Positions 26,826 through 35,783 are shown, numbered from the stretch's first letter. The stretch is DNA of 42,811 bases from an uncultured Saprospiraceae bacterium (GCA_937923465.1 CALDUB010000102.1:1-42811), one strand, 5' to 3'. Program-made: numbers and translations. Notes: generated by a model from the sequence alone, not told the origin.

Positions 26826-26982
26826 AATTATAGAATTTTTGGTAAACTTAGTAAAAATCAACGATTTGCTGTGTAAGATGTTCTTATCTTGTGCGCACTG
26901 GAACTCAGATGTAAGGATTTTAAGCTTGCTTAAATTGCTTCAAAACGAGTTCTACAATTGATAAGAAAAAACTAAAAAAGAA

Positions 26983-27288
26983 ATGATAATCTACAACGTC
27001 ACTGCCAAAATAGACTTTAGCATAGAAGAAGACTGGCTACAATGGATGAAATCCAAGCACATTCCAGATGTCCTGAAAACTGGCTACTTCTCAGGTCATC
27101 GTCTTTCTCGTGTCATGTCTTTACGCGACACAGACGGTGTTACTTATGCTATCGAATACCATTGCGCTTCAACGGCTGATTTGCACCAATATGAAGTAAA
27201 AGCTGCGGGTTCTTTACGCAAAGAATATCAAGAACGCTACGAAGGGAAATACGTGACTTTTAGGTCAATAATGGAGGTTGTAGATTAA
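26983..27288 (+). CDS. DUF4286 family protein
   Basis: The predicted 101-residue protein is a ferredoxin-like/dimeric alpha-beta-barrel type small protein. It has IIYNVTAKIDFSIEEDWLQW, then MKSKHIPDVLKTGYFSGHRL, and AIEYHCASTADLHQY, and ends around GKYVTFRSIMEVVD. This is the DUF4286 pattern, common in Bacteroidota and of unknown function. The start ATG 26983 is the only sensible one. Divergent from the lipoprotein gene with a 157-bp gap and followed by two hairpins. Confidence 0.88.
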   Translation: MIIYNVTAKIDFSIEEDWLQWMKSKHIPDVLKTGYFSGHRLSRVMSLRDTDGVTYAIEYHCASTADLHQYEVKAAGSLRKEYQERYEGKYVTFRSIMEVVD

Positions 27289-27292
27289 AAGC

Positions 27293-27350
27293 TTGAGAAA
27301 AAGTGTTATTCTTTTCTCAAAATCACTTTAAGTACCACTATTAAGTGATT
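27293..27350 (+). terminator. Tandem hairpins after the DUF4286 gene
   Basis: TTGAGAAAAAG (27293-27303) pairs with CTTTTCTCAA (27311-27320) with a one-base bulge. A second hairpin pairs AATCACTT (27321-27328) with AAGTGATT (27343-27350). There is no long T run, so termination strength is uncertain. Confidence 0.5.
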
Positions 27351-27386
27351 ATGGCCCGTTTATTACGCATAAAGACGTAAACGCAT

Positions 27387-27394
27387 TATATTTG
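27387..27394 (+). promoter_or_regulatory. Candidate -7 element of the OmpA/PD40 gene
   Basis: TATATTTG, an exact TAnnTTTG match 59 bp before the ATG at 27453. The -33 box is not clear. Confidence 0.4.
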
Positions 27395-27452
27395 TATTCT
27401 ACGAACGCCCCGACTGAAAAGAATCAATTTTAAAAGCCGTACAAACAGGGGT

Positions 27453-30449
27453 ATGAAAAAAACACTTCTATATATTTTCTTGATAATTTTTATCCTACCG
27501 CTTTCTGGACAACAGATGCAGTGGGCGTCTGAGGTTATTGATAAGTCAAGCCAATATGGACCCGATATTTATTCTGCACAACAAGCATTAGGTATTCCGA
27601 ATGCTATCAATGGAAATAGTACAGAAATGATGGCTTGGGCACCTGGACAAGAGGAGTCCTCTCTTGGAGAACATTTACATGTTCGCTATACTGTCGCAAT
27701 GCGCATTCGTCAAATAGCTATTTCTGAAAGTAAAAACCCTGGAGCAATTAGACGCATCACTCTTTTTGATGACAATCGCAAACGGCACATCATCTACGAA
27801 AATGGAAATCCAGCACCCGCTGGCAAATCTTCTCGTTTTTTTACACATACTTTTCCTCTAACGGAATATAAGGTCAGCGAAGTTTTAATCGAACTAAAGA
27901 CTTCTGCCGTGACTGGTAGTAATAACATTGACGCCATTGGTATTTCACCCAATGAGCAAAAATATACAGGACCAGAGATTGTAGAACTTGTCTATGAAAA
28001 AGGAATATCCAATGCCGAAAACCTAGGTATTCAAATTAACTCAGCATTCGCAGAGCGTTTACCGATTATTTCTCCAGATGGAAAAACACTTTGGTTTGCT
28101 AGAAAATATCACCCGCAAAACCGTGGAGATGATGCTGCTGACGACATATGGGTGAGTACCCTGCAAGGTGGAAATACTTGGAGTCGCCCCATAAATGTAG
28201 GTGCGCCACTAAATAATGAAAAACACAATTTTGTGTTTTCTGTCAATCCTGCTGGCGATAAATTATGGCTAGCGAATGAGTATAACAGCGTAAAAAAAGA
28301 CGGTATCTCTTACAGTACAAAAAACGGACGTACTTGGTCCCGACCTCAAAATGTTCGTATCAATGACCATTACAATGAAGGTCCATTTGTTTGTTATCAT
28401 ATTAGTAATGATGAAGAGGTTCTGTTGATGTCTGTCACGCGTCGCGAAGGAATGGGCGAGAATGATTTATACGTTTCTTTTAAAGTTAAAAATGGAGAAT
28501 ATACCAAGCCGAAAAATTTGGGAAGTACCATTAATTCAGTTGGTGATGACAGCAGTATTTTCTTAGCCGCAGATGGTAAGACAATCTACTTTTCTAGTAA
28601 TGGTCATGCGGGTTACGGAGGTTATGATATGTTTCGGAGTCAGCGTTTGGATGATTCTTGGACGCGTTGGTCTGAACCTGTGAACTTAGGAAAAAATATC
28701 AACTCTGCTGCGCACGATTATAATTATTCTATTCCTGCAAAAGGTGATTATGCGTATTTTTCGAGAGATAATAATAGCGGGATGAGCGATTTGTTTCGAA
28801 TAAAATTACCAAAGGAAGTCCAACCCGAACCCGTTGTTTTTGTCTCTGGTCAACTCTTAAATGCAAATACAAAACAACCTATTGGAGGCGTTCTTAAATA
28901 TGGAAAAGAAGGAAATAATAGCCAGCCTAACGAAATGCTTTCTGATAATAGAGGGAAATTTGCTATGGTTTTGCCTTACGGCGAAAATGTAGATATGTAT
29001 GCAGAACTGGATGGCTATTATGCGATTAGCGACCAAATTCATTTAGCGGAAGAAACTGAGGAACTAGACTCTGACGGCGGAAACTCAAATGAGCCGGTAG
29101 CATCAGCAAGTAACTCTGATATTGATAAAATGCAGTTGCGCTTAAATGAACTAGAAAATGATTTAGTAATTTTAGAAAATACGCCGCAAACTAAAAAGAG
29201 AAAAGAGAAGCAAAATAAAATAGGAGACAATAGTCGTCCATACGCGAGCGACCCTGCGCTGTTAGAGTTGCAAAGACGCTACGAAGCACGTCTAAATTAT
29301 CTTCAAAATAATACTGACAATAGAGAGGAAGATGACTTGGCGCGCATGAAACGCGAATACAATGAGTCTAATGGTACCGCGACTGACGCCCCTACAAAAC
29401 GCGACCGTAGTCCAGTGATTAGTGGGCAAGGTGACACGCGCAAGGATAAAGAAGATGCAGAATTGGCTGCAATGAAAGCTAAATTTAATCGTCATAATGG
29501 GCAAAAGGAAGAAAAAAAGCAACCTCCGAAGGTGAAACGTGGACCTGAATATTTTCCGTGGCAAGTTGTTGAGGAAAAGACGAGAGATGAAATGGAAGCT
29601 CAGTTGATGCCTGAAGTTAGAAAAGAACTAGAAAAAGAACTTTTAGCAGAAACAAAAGAAGAATTAGCGCGCGAACTCAATCCAAATGAGCAACGTACTT
29701 TACAGCGTGCTCAACCGCGATTAAAGTCACAAGACCCCTTTTCTACATATGGTGGTACATCAACGGAAAGTTTACCCGATTGGGCAGAAGAAATCAAAGC
29801 AGACTTGCGTGTTGCTTTGGAATATGAAGTACGACAAGAGTTGAAAAAGGAACTACGGGAAGAAGTTAAGGCAGAATTGCGTAAGGAATTGGAATATCAG
29901 GTCAAAAAAGAACTAGAAGCAGACCTACGTAAGGAATTAGAAGAAAAAATCCGTGCAGAACTTCTAGCAGAACAGAAAGTACAGCGAAATACAGAGCGAC
30001 AGAATACTCCTCAAACATCATTGGTAGAGGAACCAGCAGATATTCCTGAGCCAGTTTATAAAGAACTAGAAAAAGAAATTTTATTAGCTCCTATCGAAGT
30101 TGGGCAGGTTATTCCGATGAATAATATCTTTTTCGATAGTAATGAGTCTAGTTTGAAATCTGAGAGTTATTCAGAACTGGCGCGGGTGAAAATGTTCTTA
30201 CAAGAAAAAAATAATCTCGTTATCGAAATTGGTGGACATACAAATGGCTGGTGTAGTCATGTTTTTGCTAATGAATTATCTACGAAGCGAGCCAAAGAAG
30301 TACGCGAATTTTTAATCGGAGAAGGTATTCCTGCTGACAACATCCAATTTCGTGGATATGGGAAAACCACTCCAATAGCCAGTAATGACACCAAAGCTGG
30401 ACGTCGACAGAATCAGCGAGTGGAGATGAAGATATTGGAAATTAGATAG
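27453..30449 (+). CDS. Large OmpA-family protein with PD40 repeats and long charged coiled coil
   Basis: The predicted 998-residue envelope protein has signal peptide MKKTLLYIFLIIFILPLSGQ. Regions in order are: an N-terminal beta-sandwich-like region (~22-165), then PD40/WD40-like repeats (~195-450; ISPDGKTLWFARK, LAADGKTIYFSSNGHAGYGG). A carboxypeptidase-regulatory/CNA-like domain (~463-535) and a Glu/Lys/Arg-rich coiled-coil stretch (~555-880, with ELRKELE units near 790-850) follow. The C-terminal OmpA peptidoglycan-binding domain (~890-998) has FFDSNESSLK, GGHTNG, NELSTKRAKEV and RRQNQRVEM. The architecture resembles OmpA/PD40 proteins near the T9SS (PorE-like), but the N-terminal part and coiled coil differ and there is no lipobox. 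Likely bridges outer membrane and peptidoglycan. A MerT-like gene starts 8 bp after its stop. Confidence 0.92.
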   Translation: MKKTLLYIFLIIFILPLSGQQMQWASEVIDKSSQYGPDIYSAQQALGIPNAINGNSTEMMAWAPGQEESSLGEHLHVRYTVAMRIRQIAISESKNPGAIRRITLFDDNRKRHIIYENGNPAPAGKSSRFFTHTFPLTEYKVSEVLIELKTSAVTGSNNIDAIGISPNEQKYTGPEIVELVYEKGISNAENLGIQINSAFAERLPIISPDGKTLWFARKYHPQNRGDDAADDIWVSTLQGGNTWSRPINVGAPLNNEKHNFVFSVNPAGDKLWLANEYNSVKKDGISYSTKNGRTWSRPQNVRINDHYNEGPFVCYHISNDEEVLLMSVTRREGMGENDLYVSFKVKNGEYTKPKNLGSTINSVGDDSSIFLAADGKTIYFSSNGHAGYGGYDMFRSQRLDDSWTRWSEPVNLGKNINSAAHDYNYSIPAKGDYAYFSRDNNSGMSDLFRIKLPKEVQPEPVVFVSGQLLNANTKQPIGGVLKYGKEGNNSQPNEMLSDNRGKFAMVLPYGENVDMYAELDGYYAISDQIHLAEETEELDSDGGNSNEPVASASNSDIDKMQLRLNELENDLVILENTPQTKKRKEKQNKIGDNSRPYASDPALLELQRRYEARLNYLQNNTDNREEDDLARMKREYNESNGTATDAPTKRDRSPVISGQGDTRKDKEDAELAAMKAKFNRHNGQKEEKKQPPKVKRGPEYFPWQVVEEKTRDEMEAQLMPEVRKELEKELLAETKEELARELNPNEQRTLQRAQPRLKSQDPFSTYGGTSTESLPDWAEEIKADLRVALEYEVRQELKKELREEVKAELRKELEYQVKKELEADLRKELEEKIRAELLAEQKVQRNTERQNTPQTSLVEEPADIPEPVYKELEKEILLAPIEVGQVIPMNNIFFDSNESSLKSESYSELARVKMFLQEKNNLVIEIGGHTNGWCSHVFANELSTKRAKEVREFLIGEGIPADNIQFRGYGKTTPIASNDTKAGRRQNQRVEMKILEIR

Positions 30450-30457
30450 CTCGAATT

Positions 30458-30889
30458 ATGAATTTCAATACAAGACATTCAATACTAGGTAGCACTCTTG
30501 CCTTCATTATCGCAACAAGTTGCTGTTGGCTACCCTTCTTAATTATTGGGTTGGGAGGCGCGACTAGTTTAATGGCATTTAGTGAAGGATTAGAAAAATT
30601 TAGCGGCTTATTTATGACTGCTGGGATTGCATTTTTAGGATTAGGTATTTATCAATATTACAATAAATCTGTAGCCGATAATAAGGAAGCGATTTTAGTC
30701 TCTACTTTAACTTGCCCCGAATGTCGTCATAAAAAAGAGGAGACAATGCCTACCAATGCCTGTCAATACTTTTATGAATGTGAAAATTGTAAAACGATTT
30801 TGAAGCCTATAAACAACGATTGTTGTGTTTATTGCAGCTATGGAACGGTTGCTTGTCCGCCTATTCAATTGAATGAAAATTGTTGTTAG
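30458..30889 (+). CDS. MerT-like membrane protein fused to a Cys-rich GDCC-type domain
   Basis: The predicted 143-residue protein has two parts. Residues 1-70 form two or three membrane helices with a MerT-like vicinal Cys pair (C22-C23 in SCCWLPFLIIGLGG), the site that binds Hg(II) in mercuric transporters. Residues 84-143 form a soluble Cys-rich domain: CPEC (86-89), C102, CENC (108-111), DCCVYCSYG (C122, C123, C126), C133 and a terminal CC (142-143). This second part resembles small GDCCVFCSYG proteins that I recall as separate genes beside metal-transport genes. Here both are one chain, suggesting membrane transport plus metal hand-off; the metal is unproven. No merA, merR or merP is near. 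The start is 8 bp after the OmpA/PD40 stop. Confidence 0.82.
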   Translation: MNFNTRHSILGSTLAFIIATSCCWLPFLIIGLGGATSLMAFSEGLEKFSGLFMTAGIAFLGLGIYQYYNKSVADNKEAILVSTLTCPECRHKKEETMPTNACQYFYECENCKTILKPINNDCCVYCSYGTVACPPIQLNENCC

Positions 30890-30982
30890 GAAAAAGGCAA
30901 AAATATAATGTTAAACTACTTATTTTCGCATAAATCAGAGTAACTATCAACACTTCTAACGAACAAATTCCTACCACCAACT

Positions 30983-31008
30983 AAAACATTTTTTATAAAA
31001 ATGTTTTT
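30983..31008 (+). terminator. AT-only hairpin after the MerT-like gene
   Basis: A perfect 11-bp stem, AAAACATTTTT (30983-30993) with its complement at 30997-31007, ends in T residues. It precedes the recN promoter candidate. Confidence 0.55.
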
Positions 31009-31033
31009 AATTCACACATTTCGTTTAACTTTG
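31003..31033 (+). promoter_or_regulatory. Candidate recN promoter
   Basis: TAACTTTG (31026-31033) matches TAnnTTTG, with GTTTTT (31003-31008) 17 bp upstream. The leader is about 55 nt. The upstream box overlaps the preceding hairpin's right arm. Confidence 0.5.
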
Positions 31034-31091
31034 CCAAATAATTTGTTTTAAAAGTCGAATCACGACCTTTTTTTAAAGCACGACTATCGCA

Positions 31092-32759
31092 ATGATTAGA
31101 AATATTCAAATCAGCAATTACGCCATTATTGAGGAGTTAGAGATTAACTTTTCTAATGGTCTGACCATCATCACAGGTGAAACTGGAGCAGGTAAATCCA
31201 TTTTATTAGGCGCATTGGGCTTGATAATGGGAAAACGTGCAGACACCAAAGTCTTATACAATCAAGAGAAGAAATGTATTATTGAAGCCAATTTTGATAT
31301 TGGTCGACATAAAATGGAGCGTTTCTTTGAGGAAAATGATATTGACTACGAGCCCGAAACGGTCGTCCGTCGAGAGATTACACCTTCTGGTAAATCTCGC
31401 GCCTTTGTCAATGATACACCTGTCAATCTAAAAACTTTACAGCAGCTAAGTAGCTCTCTGATTGATTTGCATCAGCAATTCGATACCTTAGACATTCATA
31501 ATGTTAGTTTTCAGCTACGTATGATTGATGCTTTGGCTGATAATAATAAGCTTTTAGATGATTATCAAAAAGGCTTTAGAAAATACCAAAGTGATAAAAG
31601 AAGGCTATCAAAACTGAGAGATGAAACGGCAAATGCCGCGAAGGAAATTGATTATATTGAATTTCAACTCAATGAGTTTAATGAGGCAGAACTGATAGAA
31701 GGAGAACAAGAAGAACTCGAGACAGAAAACAAGAAATTAAATAGTGCGGAGGATATAAAACGAGGCTTGTCGGCAGTTTATTCACATCTAACAGAAGACG
31801 AGCAAAGTGTCGTCGGACAATTAGAAAGTTTGGCTGTTGTTCTAAATGGTGTAGTCAAATATGATACGCGTTTAGAAGCTATTTATACCAAATTTGAAAG
31901 TCTTACATTAGAATTGCAAGCACTGTCTGAAGAGGTTGAGAAAATTGCGGACGCGGCAGAATTTGACCCAGGACGCATTGCTGAAATACAAGAACGCCTG
32001 AATATTATCTTCCGTTTACAGAGTAAACACCAAGTGCGTTCTGTGCCAGAATTGTTGAAAATCCAAGAAGACTTAAGTGAAAAACTAACATCTTTTGGTG
32101 ATATGTCTGGTGAAATTGAAGCTCTAGAAAAGGAGATAGGAGAACAAGAAGAGAAGCTTTTCAAAAAAGCAGCTGGTTTATCCAAAAGAAGAAAAACTGT
32201 TATTGGTGGATTTGAGAAGAAAGTTCATGCAATGTTGGCTGAATTGTCAATGGAACACGCAAAATTAGAAGTGCAAGTATTGCCTCTGGAGGACTTGACA
32301 TCTACGGGGGCTGATGAAGTTAACTTCTTATTCGCAGCCAATAAAGGTAGCCGAATGCAGCATATTAAAGATGTCGCATCGGGAGGTGAGATTTCTCGTT
32401 TGACCTTGGTGACAAAATCACTAGTGGCTAGTGCTATTCCATTGCCGACTTTGATTTTTGATGAAATTGATAGTGGAGTATCTGGAGATGTTGCTTTGAA
32501 AATGGGGAATATTTTGCGTCGTTTATCCAATCATCATCAGGTGGTTTCGATTACGCACTCTCCTCAGATTGCTTCGAAAGCAGATGCACACTACTTCGTA
32601 CACAAGCGTATCAAAGCAGACCGTACCGTTACTGCGGTACGTGAGTTGACGCAGGATGAACGAGTCCGCGCTATTGCGACTATGTTGAGTCAAAACCCAC
32701 CTTCTGCAGCAGCATTAGAGAATGCGAGAGATTTGCTTTCTGCAGCAGTTGTTGCTTAG
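31092..32759 (+). CDS. recN: DNA repair protein RecN
   Basis: A 555-residue SMC-like ATPase for double-strand-break repair by recombination. Walker A is GETGAGKS near residue 30 after the typical start IRNIQISNYAIIEELEINFS. A long central coiled-coil region (about 150-370) links to the C-terminal ATPase half. That half has the signature ASGGEISRLTL, Walker B LIFDEIDSGVSGDVA and the SITHSPQIASKADAH block. Length is normal for the family. I see no LexA-like operator in the short leader. Single gene with a strong terminator shared with the convergent reductase gene. Confidence 0.97.
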   Translation: MIRNIQISNYAIIEELEINFSNGLTIITGETGAGKSILLGALGLIMGKRADTKVLYNQEKKCIIEANFDIGRHKMERFFEENDIDYEPETVVRREITPSGKSRAFVNDTPVNLKTLQQLSSSLIDLHQQFDTLDIHNVSFQLRMIDALADNNKLLDDYQKGFRKYQSDKRRLSKLRDETANAAKEIDYIEFQLNEFNEAELIEGEQEELETENKKLNSAEDIKRGLSAVYSHLTEDEQSVVGQLESLAVVLNGVVKYDTRLEAIYTKFESLTLELQALSEEVEKIADAAEFDPGRIAEIQERLNIIFRLQSKHQVRSVPELLKIQEDLSEKLTSFGDMSGEIEALEKEIGEQEEKLFKKAAGLSKRRKTVIGGFEKKVHAMLAELSMEHAKLEVQVLPLEDLTSTGADEVNFLFAANKGSRMQHIKDVASGGEISRLTLVTKSLVASAIPLPTLIFDEIDSGVSGDVALKMGNILRRLSNHHQVVSITHSPQIASKADAHYFVHKRIKADRTVTAVRELTQDERVRAIATMLSQNPPSAAALENARDLLSAAVVA

Positions 32760-32791
32760 TAACTCATTGTTTTACTTTTAAAATTTCAAAA

Positions 32792-32826
32792 GAAAAGGGC
32801 GCGTCACAAGACGCGCCCTTTTCAAT
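32792..32826. terminator. Bidirectional terminator between recN and the reductase gene
   Basis: A perfect 14-bp GC-rich stem, GAAAAGGGCGCGTC (32792-32805) with its complement (32810-32823), has an ACAA loop. Confidence 0.93.
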
Positions 32827-32854
32827 TATAGCGACCGCAAACGGTCAACTAAAT

Positions 32855-33946
32855 CTAGACATCATAAGTTAACTCCACTTCATCTGAAGTTGGATGTGCC
32901 TGACAAGTTAAAATGTAACCGTCTGCTACCTCATCATCATCTAAAGCATAACAAGCATCCATTTTTACCTCACCTTTAGTCACCTTCGCCATACAAGTTG
33001 AACAAGCACCAGAAGTACAAGAGTAAGGAGGATTTACTTTTTTCTCAATCAAAATATCTAGGATAGTTTTGCCCGCAGGAACAGTGATTTCGGTTACTTT
33101 TTTATCCAAAGTAACGATAACTTTTGCTTCGTCCGTTCCGGAGATTTTATCTGCATCGTCAACTGTAGAAGTAAAACGTTCTGTATGAATGTTATCATCA
33201 GAAATTCCTTTCTTTAATAGTGCTTTTTCTGCTGCATCAATCATTGAACCAGGTCCACAGATAAAATATTCTGCCGTTTTACTACGTAAAGGATTTTCGA
33301 TTAAGAATTGATTGACAGCACGTTCGTCGATGCGACCAACTTGTCCTGCCCAAGTCGTTTTTCCTTTCTTAAATGCACCAAAAAGACCTTTTGATTTTTC
33401 TCTTTTAGGTTGGGTTAAAGTATGTACGACTTTAAGTTGTCCTGCATAACGCTTCTCATCAGCCTCCAATTTATCTTTGAAGATAATTGTGTCTTCGCTG
33501 CGATTACCGTAGAAAAGAAAAATAGAACTCTTTGGTTCTTCTTCTAGTATCGTTTTTGCTATAGAGTAGATGGGTGTAATTCCGCTACCTGCCGCGAAAA
33601 GATAGTAAGTCTTATTTGCAGTATCGCTCACTTCTGTATAAAAACGACCTTCTGGTGCGAGTACATTTACTTTATCACCAACTTTAAGGTTGTCATTAAT
33701 GTGATTAGAGACCAATCCTCCTTCTACACGTTTGACCGTAACAGCAATATCTTCTTCGACAGGACTGCTACACATAGAGTAGGCACGACGTGCTTCACCC
33801 GTTTTAAAATCAAAGACTAAGGTTAAGTATTGACCTTGCTTGTATGCAAATTCTTTTTTCAAATCAGCTGGTACAGAAAAAGTGATTGTTTTTGCTGCAG
33901 CAGTTTCTTCCGTAATTGCTTTTATGGTTAGTGGATAAAAGTGCAT
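32855..33946 (-). CDS. PaaE-type NAD(P)H oxidoreductase with C-terminal 2Fe-2S ferredoxin domain
   Basis: A 363-residue protein carrying a complete electron chain. An FAD-binding barrel (1-100) has the RAYSMCSSP motif. An NAD(P)-binding domain (~105-265) has [12 protein letters not shown] and [14 protein letters not shown] plant-type 2Fe-2S domain (~275-363) has its Cys ligands in [11 protein letters not shown] plus the later LTCQAHP. An insertion ([19 protein letters not shown]) lies in the NAD domain. The family (PaaE, phenol/alkane oxygenase reductases) passes electrons from NAD(P)H to an oxygenase. The divergent neighbour is an AlkB-type monooxygenase, so pairing is likely. Phenylacetate-pathway use is less likely here because no other paa genes are near. 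Confidence 0.92.
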   Translation of the reverse strand: MHFYPLTIKAITEETAAAKTITFSVPADLKKEFAYKQGQYLTLVFDFKTGEARRAYSMCSSPVEEDIAVTVKRVEGGLVSNHINDNLKVGDKVNVLAPEGRFYTEVSDTANKTYYLFAAGSGITPIYSIAKTILEEEPKSSIFLFYGNRSEDTIIFKDKLEADEKRYAGQLKVVHTLTQPKREKSKGLFGAFKKGKTTWAGQVGRIDERAVNQFLIENPLRSKTAEYFICGPGSMIDAAEKALLKKGISDDNIHTERFTSTVDDADKISGTDEAKVIVTLDKKVTEITVPAGKTILDILIEKKVNPPYSCTSGACSTCMAKVTKGEVKMDACYALDDDEVADGYILTCQAHPTSDEVELTYDV

Positions 33947-34033
33947 TTTGTTATATATTTAATAAAATCTTCAAAAAACAGACGAAAATTCACTTGTCTT
34001 TCGAAAAATCTTTTCAGTTATCGTTTTTCCTCG

Positions 34034-34041
34034 TAAATTTG
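34034..34041 (+). promoter_or_regulatory. Candidate -7 element of the alkB-like gene
   Basis: TAAATTTG matches TAnnTTTG, with TTTT (34011-34014) 19 bp upstream. It lies 62 bp before the ATG at 34103, directly before the inverted repeat at 34051-34083. Confidence 0.45.
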
Positions 34042-34050
34042 GGAGGCGCA

Positions 34051-34083
34051 ATACCAACAATATTATATCATTATTGTTGATAT
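34051..34083. promoter_or_regulatory. Candidate operator or leader hairpin upstream of the alkB-like gene
   Basis: CAACAATA (34055-34062) and TATTGTTG (34072-34079) form an 8-bp inverted repeat with a 9-bp centre, extended by 3 bp outside one mismatch. It lies just downstream of the candidate -7 box in the divergent region, where a repressor site or RNA hairpin would be effective. No regulator gene is nearby. Confidence 0.4.
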
Positions 34084-34102
34084 GCTGCAAATGTAAAAAC
34101 TT

Positions 34103-35167
34103 ATGCTTCGAGATTCTAAATATTTATTAGCTTATATTCTTCCCTTGACTGCTTTTGTTTCTCTTTACTTCGCAGGTATCTGGTCTTTCTTCTCTTTGAT
34201 GTTTGGTTTTATCTTAATTCCTATTTTAGATGGCATCTTTAAGGGGACGGATGAAAATTTGACCGAAGAGCAAGAAGAGAGTAAATTGACTAATCGATTT
34301 TTTGATGTCATGCTGTATTTAAATGTGCCTATTCTATATGCTTTGGTTGTTTATTACTTCTCAATAATAGCAGAAGGAGGCCTGGAAACTTATGAATTAG
34401 TCGGAATGACAATGAGTGTCGGACTAGTTATTGGCTCGACAGGTATCAATGTTGCTCATGAGTTGGGACATCGTACAACTAAATTTGAACAATTCCTCTC
34501 AAAGGCTTTACTACTTCCAAATCATTATTTGCATTTCTTTATTGAACATAATCGTGGTCACCACAAAAACGTAGCAACACCAGAAGACCCTGCTACTTCT
34601 CGCTTAAATGAGAGCGTTTATGCTTTTTGGATAAGGTCTGTTTTTGGTTGTTATAAAGGTGCGTGGAACTTAGAAAATACACGATTGAGAAAAGAGGGAA
34701 AATCTATCTTTAGTCTTGAAAATGAAATGTTGCGCTATCAGATTATTCATATAATTTACTTAGCCGCTGTTGGATTAGCATTTGGTTGGGCTGTTGTTCC
34801 TTTTGCTATTTTGGTAGGAATTGCTGGTTTTTCGATGTTAGAATTTGTAAATTATATTGAACATTATGGATTGGTTCGTCGCAAAAAAGCATCTGGTCGC
34901 TACGAAAATGTACAACCTATTCATTCTTGGAATTCTGACCATGATATTGGACGCATTATGTTGTATGAATTGACACGTCACTCTGACCATCACTTTAAAG
35001 CGACGCGTAAGTATCAAGTATTGCGTCATTTTGATAAGAGTCCTCAATTGCCTCATGGTTATCCAGGGTCTATTTTGTTGTCAATGATACCGCCGCTTTG
35101 GTATTCGGTGATGAATAAACGCGTAGCAGAACATCAAACAGTTCTAGAAACGATTTCTAGAGTTTGA
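34103..35167 (+). CDS. alkB: AlkB-type alkane 1-monooxygenase
   Basis: A 354-residue integral-membrane non-heme diiron enzyme with about six helices. All eight-histidine-box elements are present: HELGH (119-123), EHNRGHH (148-154, followed by VATPEDPA) and RHSDHH (292-297, followed by ATRKYQVLR). The HYG segment (NYIEHYGLVRRK) separates AlkB from ordinary desaturases. The family hydroxylates terminal carbons of medium- or long-chain alkanes using electrons from rubredoxin or ferredoxin. No rubredoxin gene is seen; the divergent reductase with a ferredoxin domain is the likely donor. Chain-length range cannot be read here. Confidence 0.92.
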   Translation: MLRDSKYLLAYILPLTAFVSLYFAGIWSFFSLMFGFILIPILDGIFKGTDENLTEEQEESKLTNRFFDVMLYLNVPILYALVVYYFSIIAEGGLETYELVGMTMSVGLVIGSTGINVAHELGHRTTKFEQFLSKALLLPNHYLHFFIEHNRGHHKNVATPEDPATSRLNESVYAFWIRSVFGCYKGAWNLENTRLRKEGKSIFSLENEMLRYQIIHIIYLAAVGLAFGWAVVPFAILVGIAGFSMLEFVNYIEHYGLVRRKKASGRYENVQPIHSWNSDHDIGRIMLYELTRHSDHHFKATRKYQVLRHFDKSPQLPHGYPGSILLSMIPPLWYSVMNKRVAEHQTVLETISRV

Positions 35168-35219
35168 TTTTTTGTAAAAATGATAATTAATGATTTACCT
35201 AATAAAATAAATTCTCTGC

Positions 35220-35783
35220 GTGCAGTTAAAACAATATATCCTTTCTCTCCGAAAATTCCGAAATTGGCACCGCTTATTAGGTCTTATTTTGTCCTCTTTT
35301 CTTATTATTAGTGCCATTACTGGCATCTTATTAGCTCTAAAGAAAGACGTTGATATTATCCAACCACCCTCCCAAAAAGGAATCAGTAAAGACTTAGATA
35401 CATGGAAATCCGTAGCAGAGTTATCTGAATTAGCAACGGTAGCTTTACATCAGACGCATCCAGACCAAAAAGACAATTTGGTTGACCGCTTAGATGTGCG
35501 CCCCTCAAAAGGAACGGCAAAAGTTCTTTTTAAAGATGGGAACTGGGAGGTACAGATAGATGGTACTACTGGCGAAGTAAAATCTATTGCAAAACGTTAC
35601 AGTGATTGGATTGAAAGTTTGCACGATGGTAGCATTATCAATGATACGTTCAAGCTGATTTCTATGAATGTGTTAGGCTTTGGTGTGTTATTTATGATAA
35701 TAACTGGACTTTGGTTATGGTATGGACCAAAACGATATCGTAAGGCAAAGCAGCGTAAACAAAATGCTCGTGATATTAAATGA
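35220..35783 (+). CDS. PepSY-associated TM helix protein
   Basis: The predicted 187-residue protein starts at GTG 35220; the in-frame ATG at 35190 is followed by a stop, so GTG is the most upstream usable start. An N-terminal helix (LRKFRNWHRLLGLILSSFLI) and a C-terminal helix (LGFGVLFMIITGLWLWYGPKRY) frame a periplasmic PepSY-like segment (LVDRLDVRPSKGTAKVLFKD, then WEVQIDGTTGEVKSIAKRYS). The HRLLG and WIESLHDG motifs are typical of the PepSY-TM family, often linked to iron or redox proteins in the membrane. It lies 52 bp after the alkB-like gene on the same strand, so an operon is possible; a role as membrane redox partner is speculation. Confidence 0.88.
   Translation: MQLKQYILSLRKFRNWHRLLGLILSSFLIISAITGILLALKKDVDIIQPPSQKGISKDLDTWKSVAELSELATVALHQTHPDQKDNLVDRLDVRPSKGTAKVLFKDGNWEVQIDGTTGEVKSIAKRYSDWIESLHDGSIINDTFKLISMNVLGFGVLFMIITGLWLWYGPKRYRKAKQRKQNARDIK

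Noticed and set aside
32855-33946. Phenylacetate epoxidase reductase (paaE) as a firm gene name
   Set aside because: Domain order fits, but no other paa genes are near and the divergent partner is an AlkB-type oxygenase, so I left the symbol empty.
34103-35167. Fatty-acid desaturase rather than AlkB
   Set aside because: The HYG segment, the EHNRGHH...VATPEDPA block and RHSDHH box fit alkane monooxygenases better than desaturases.
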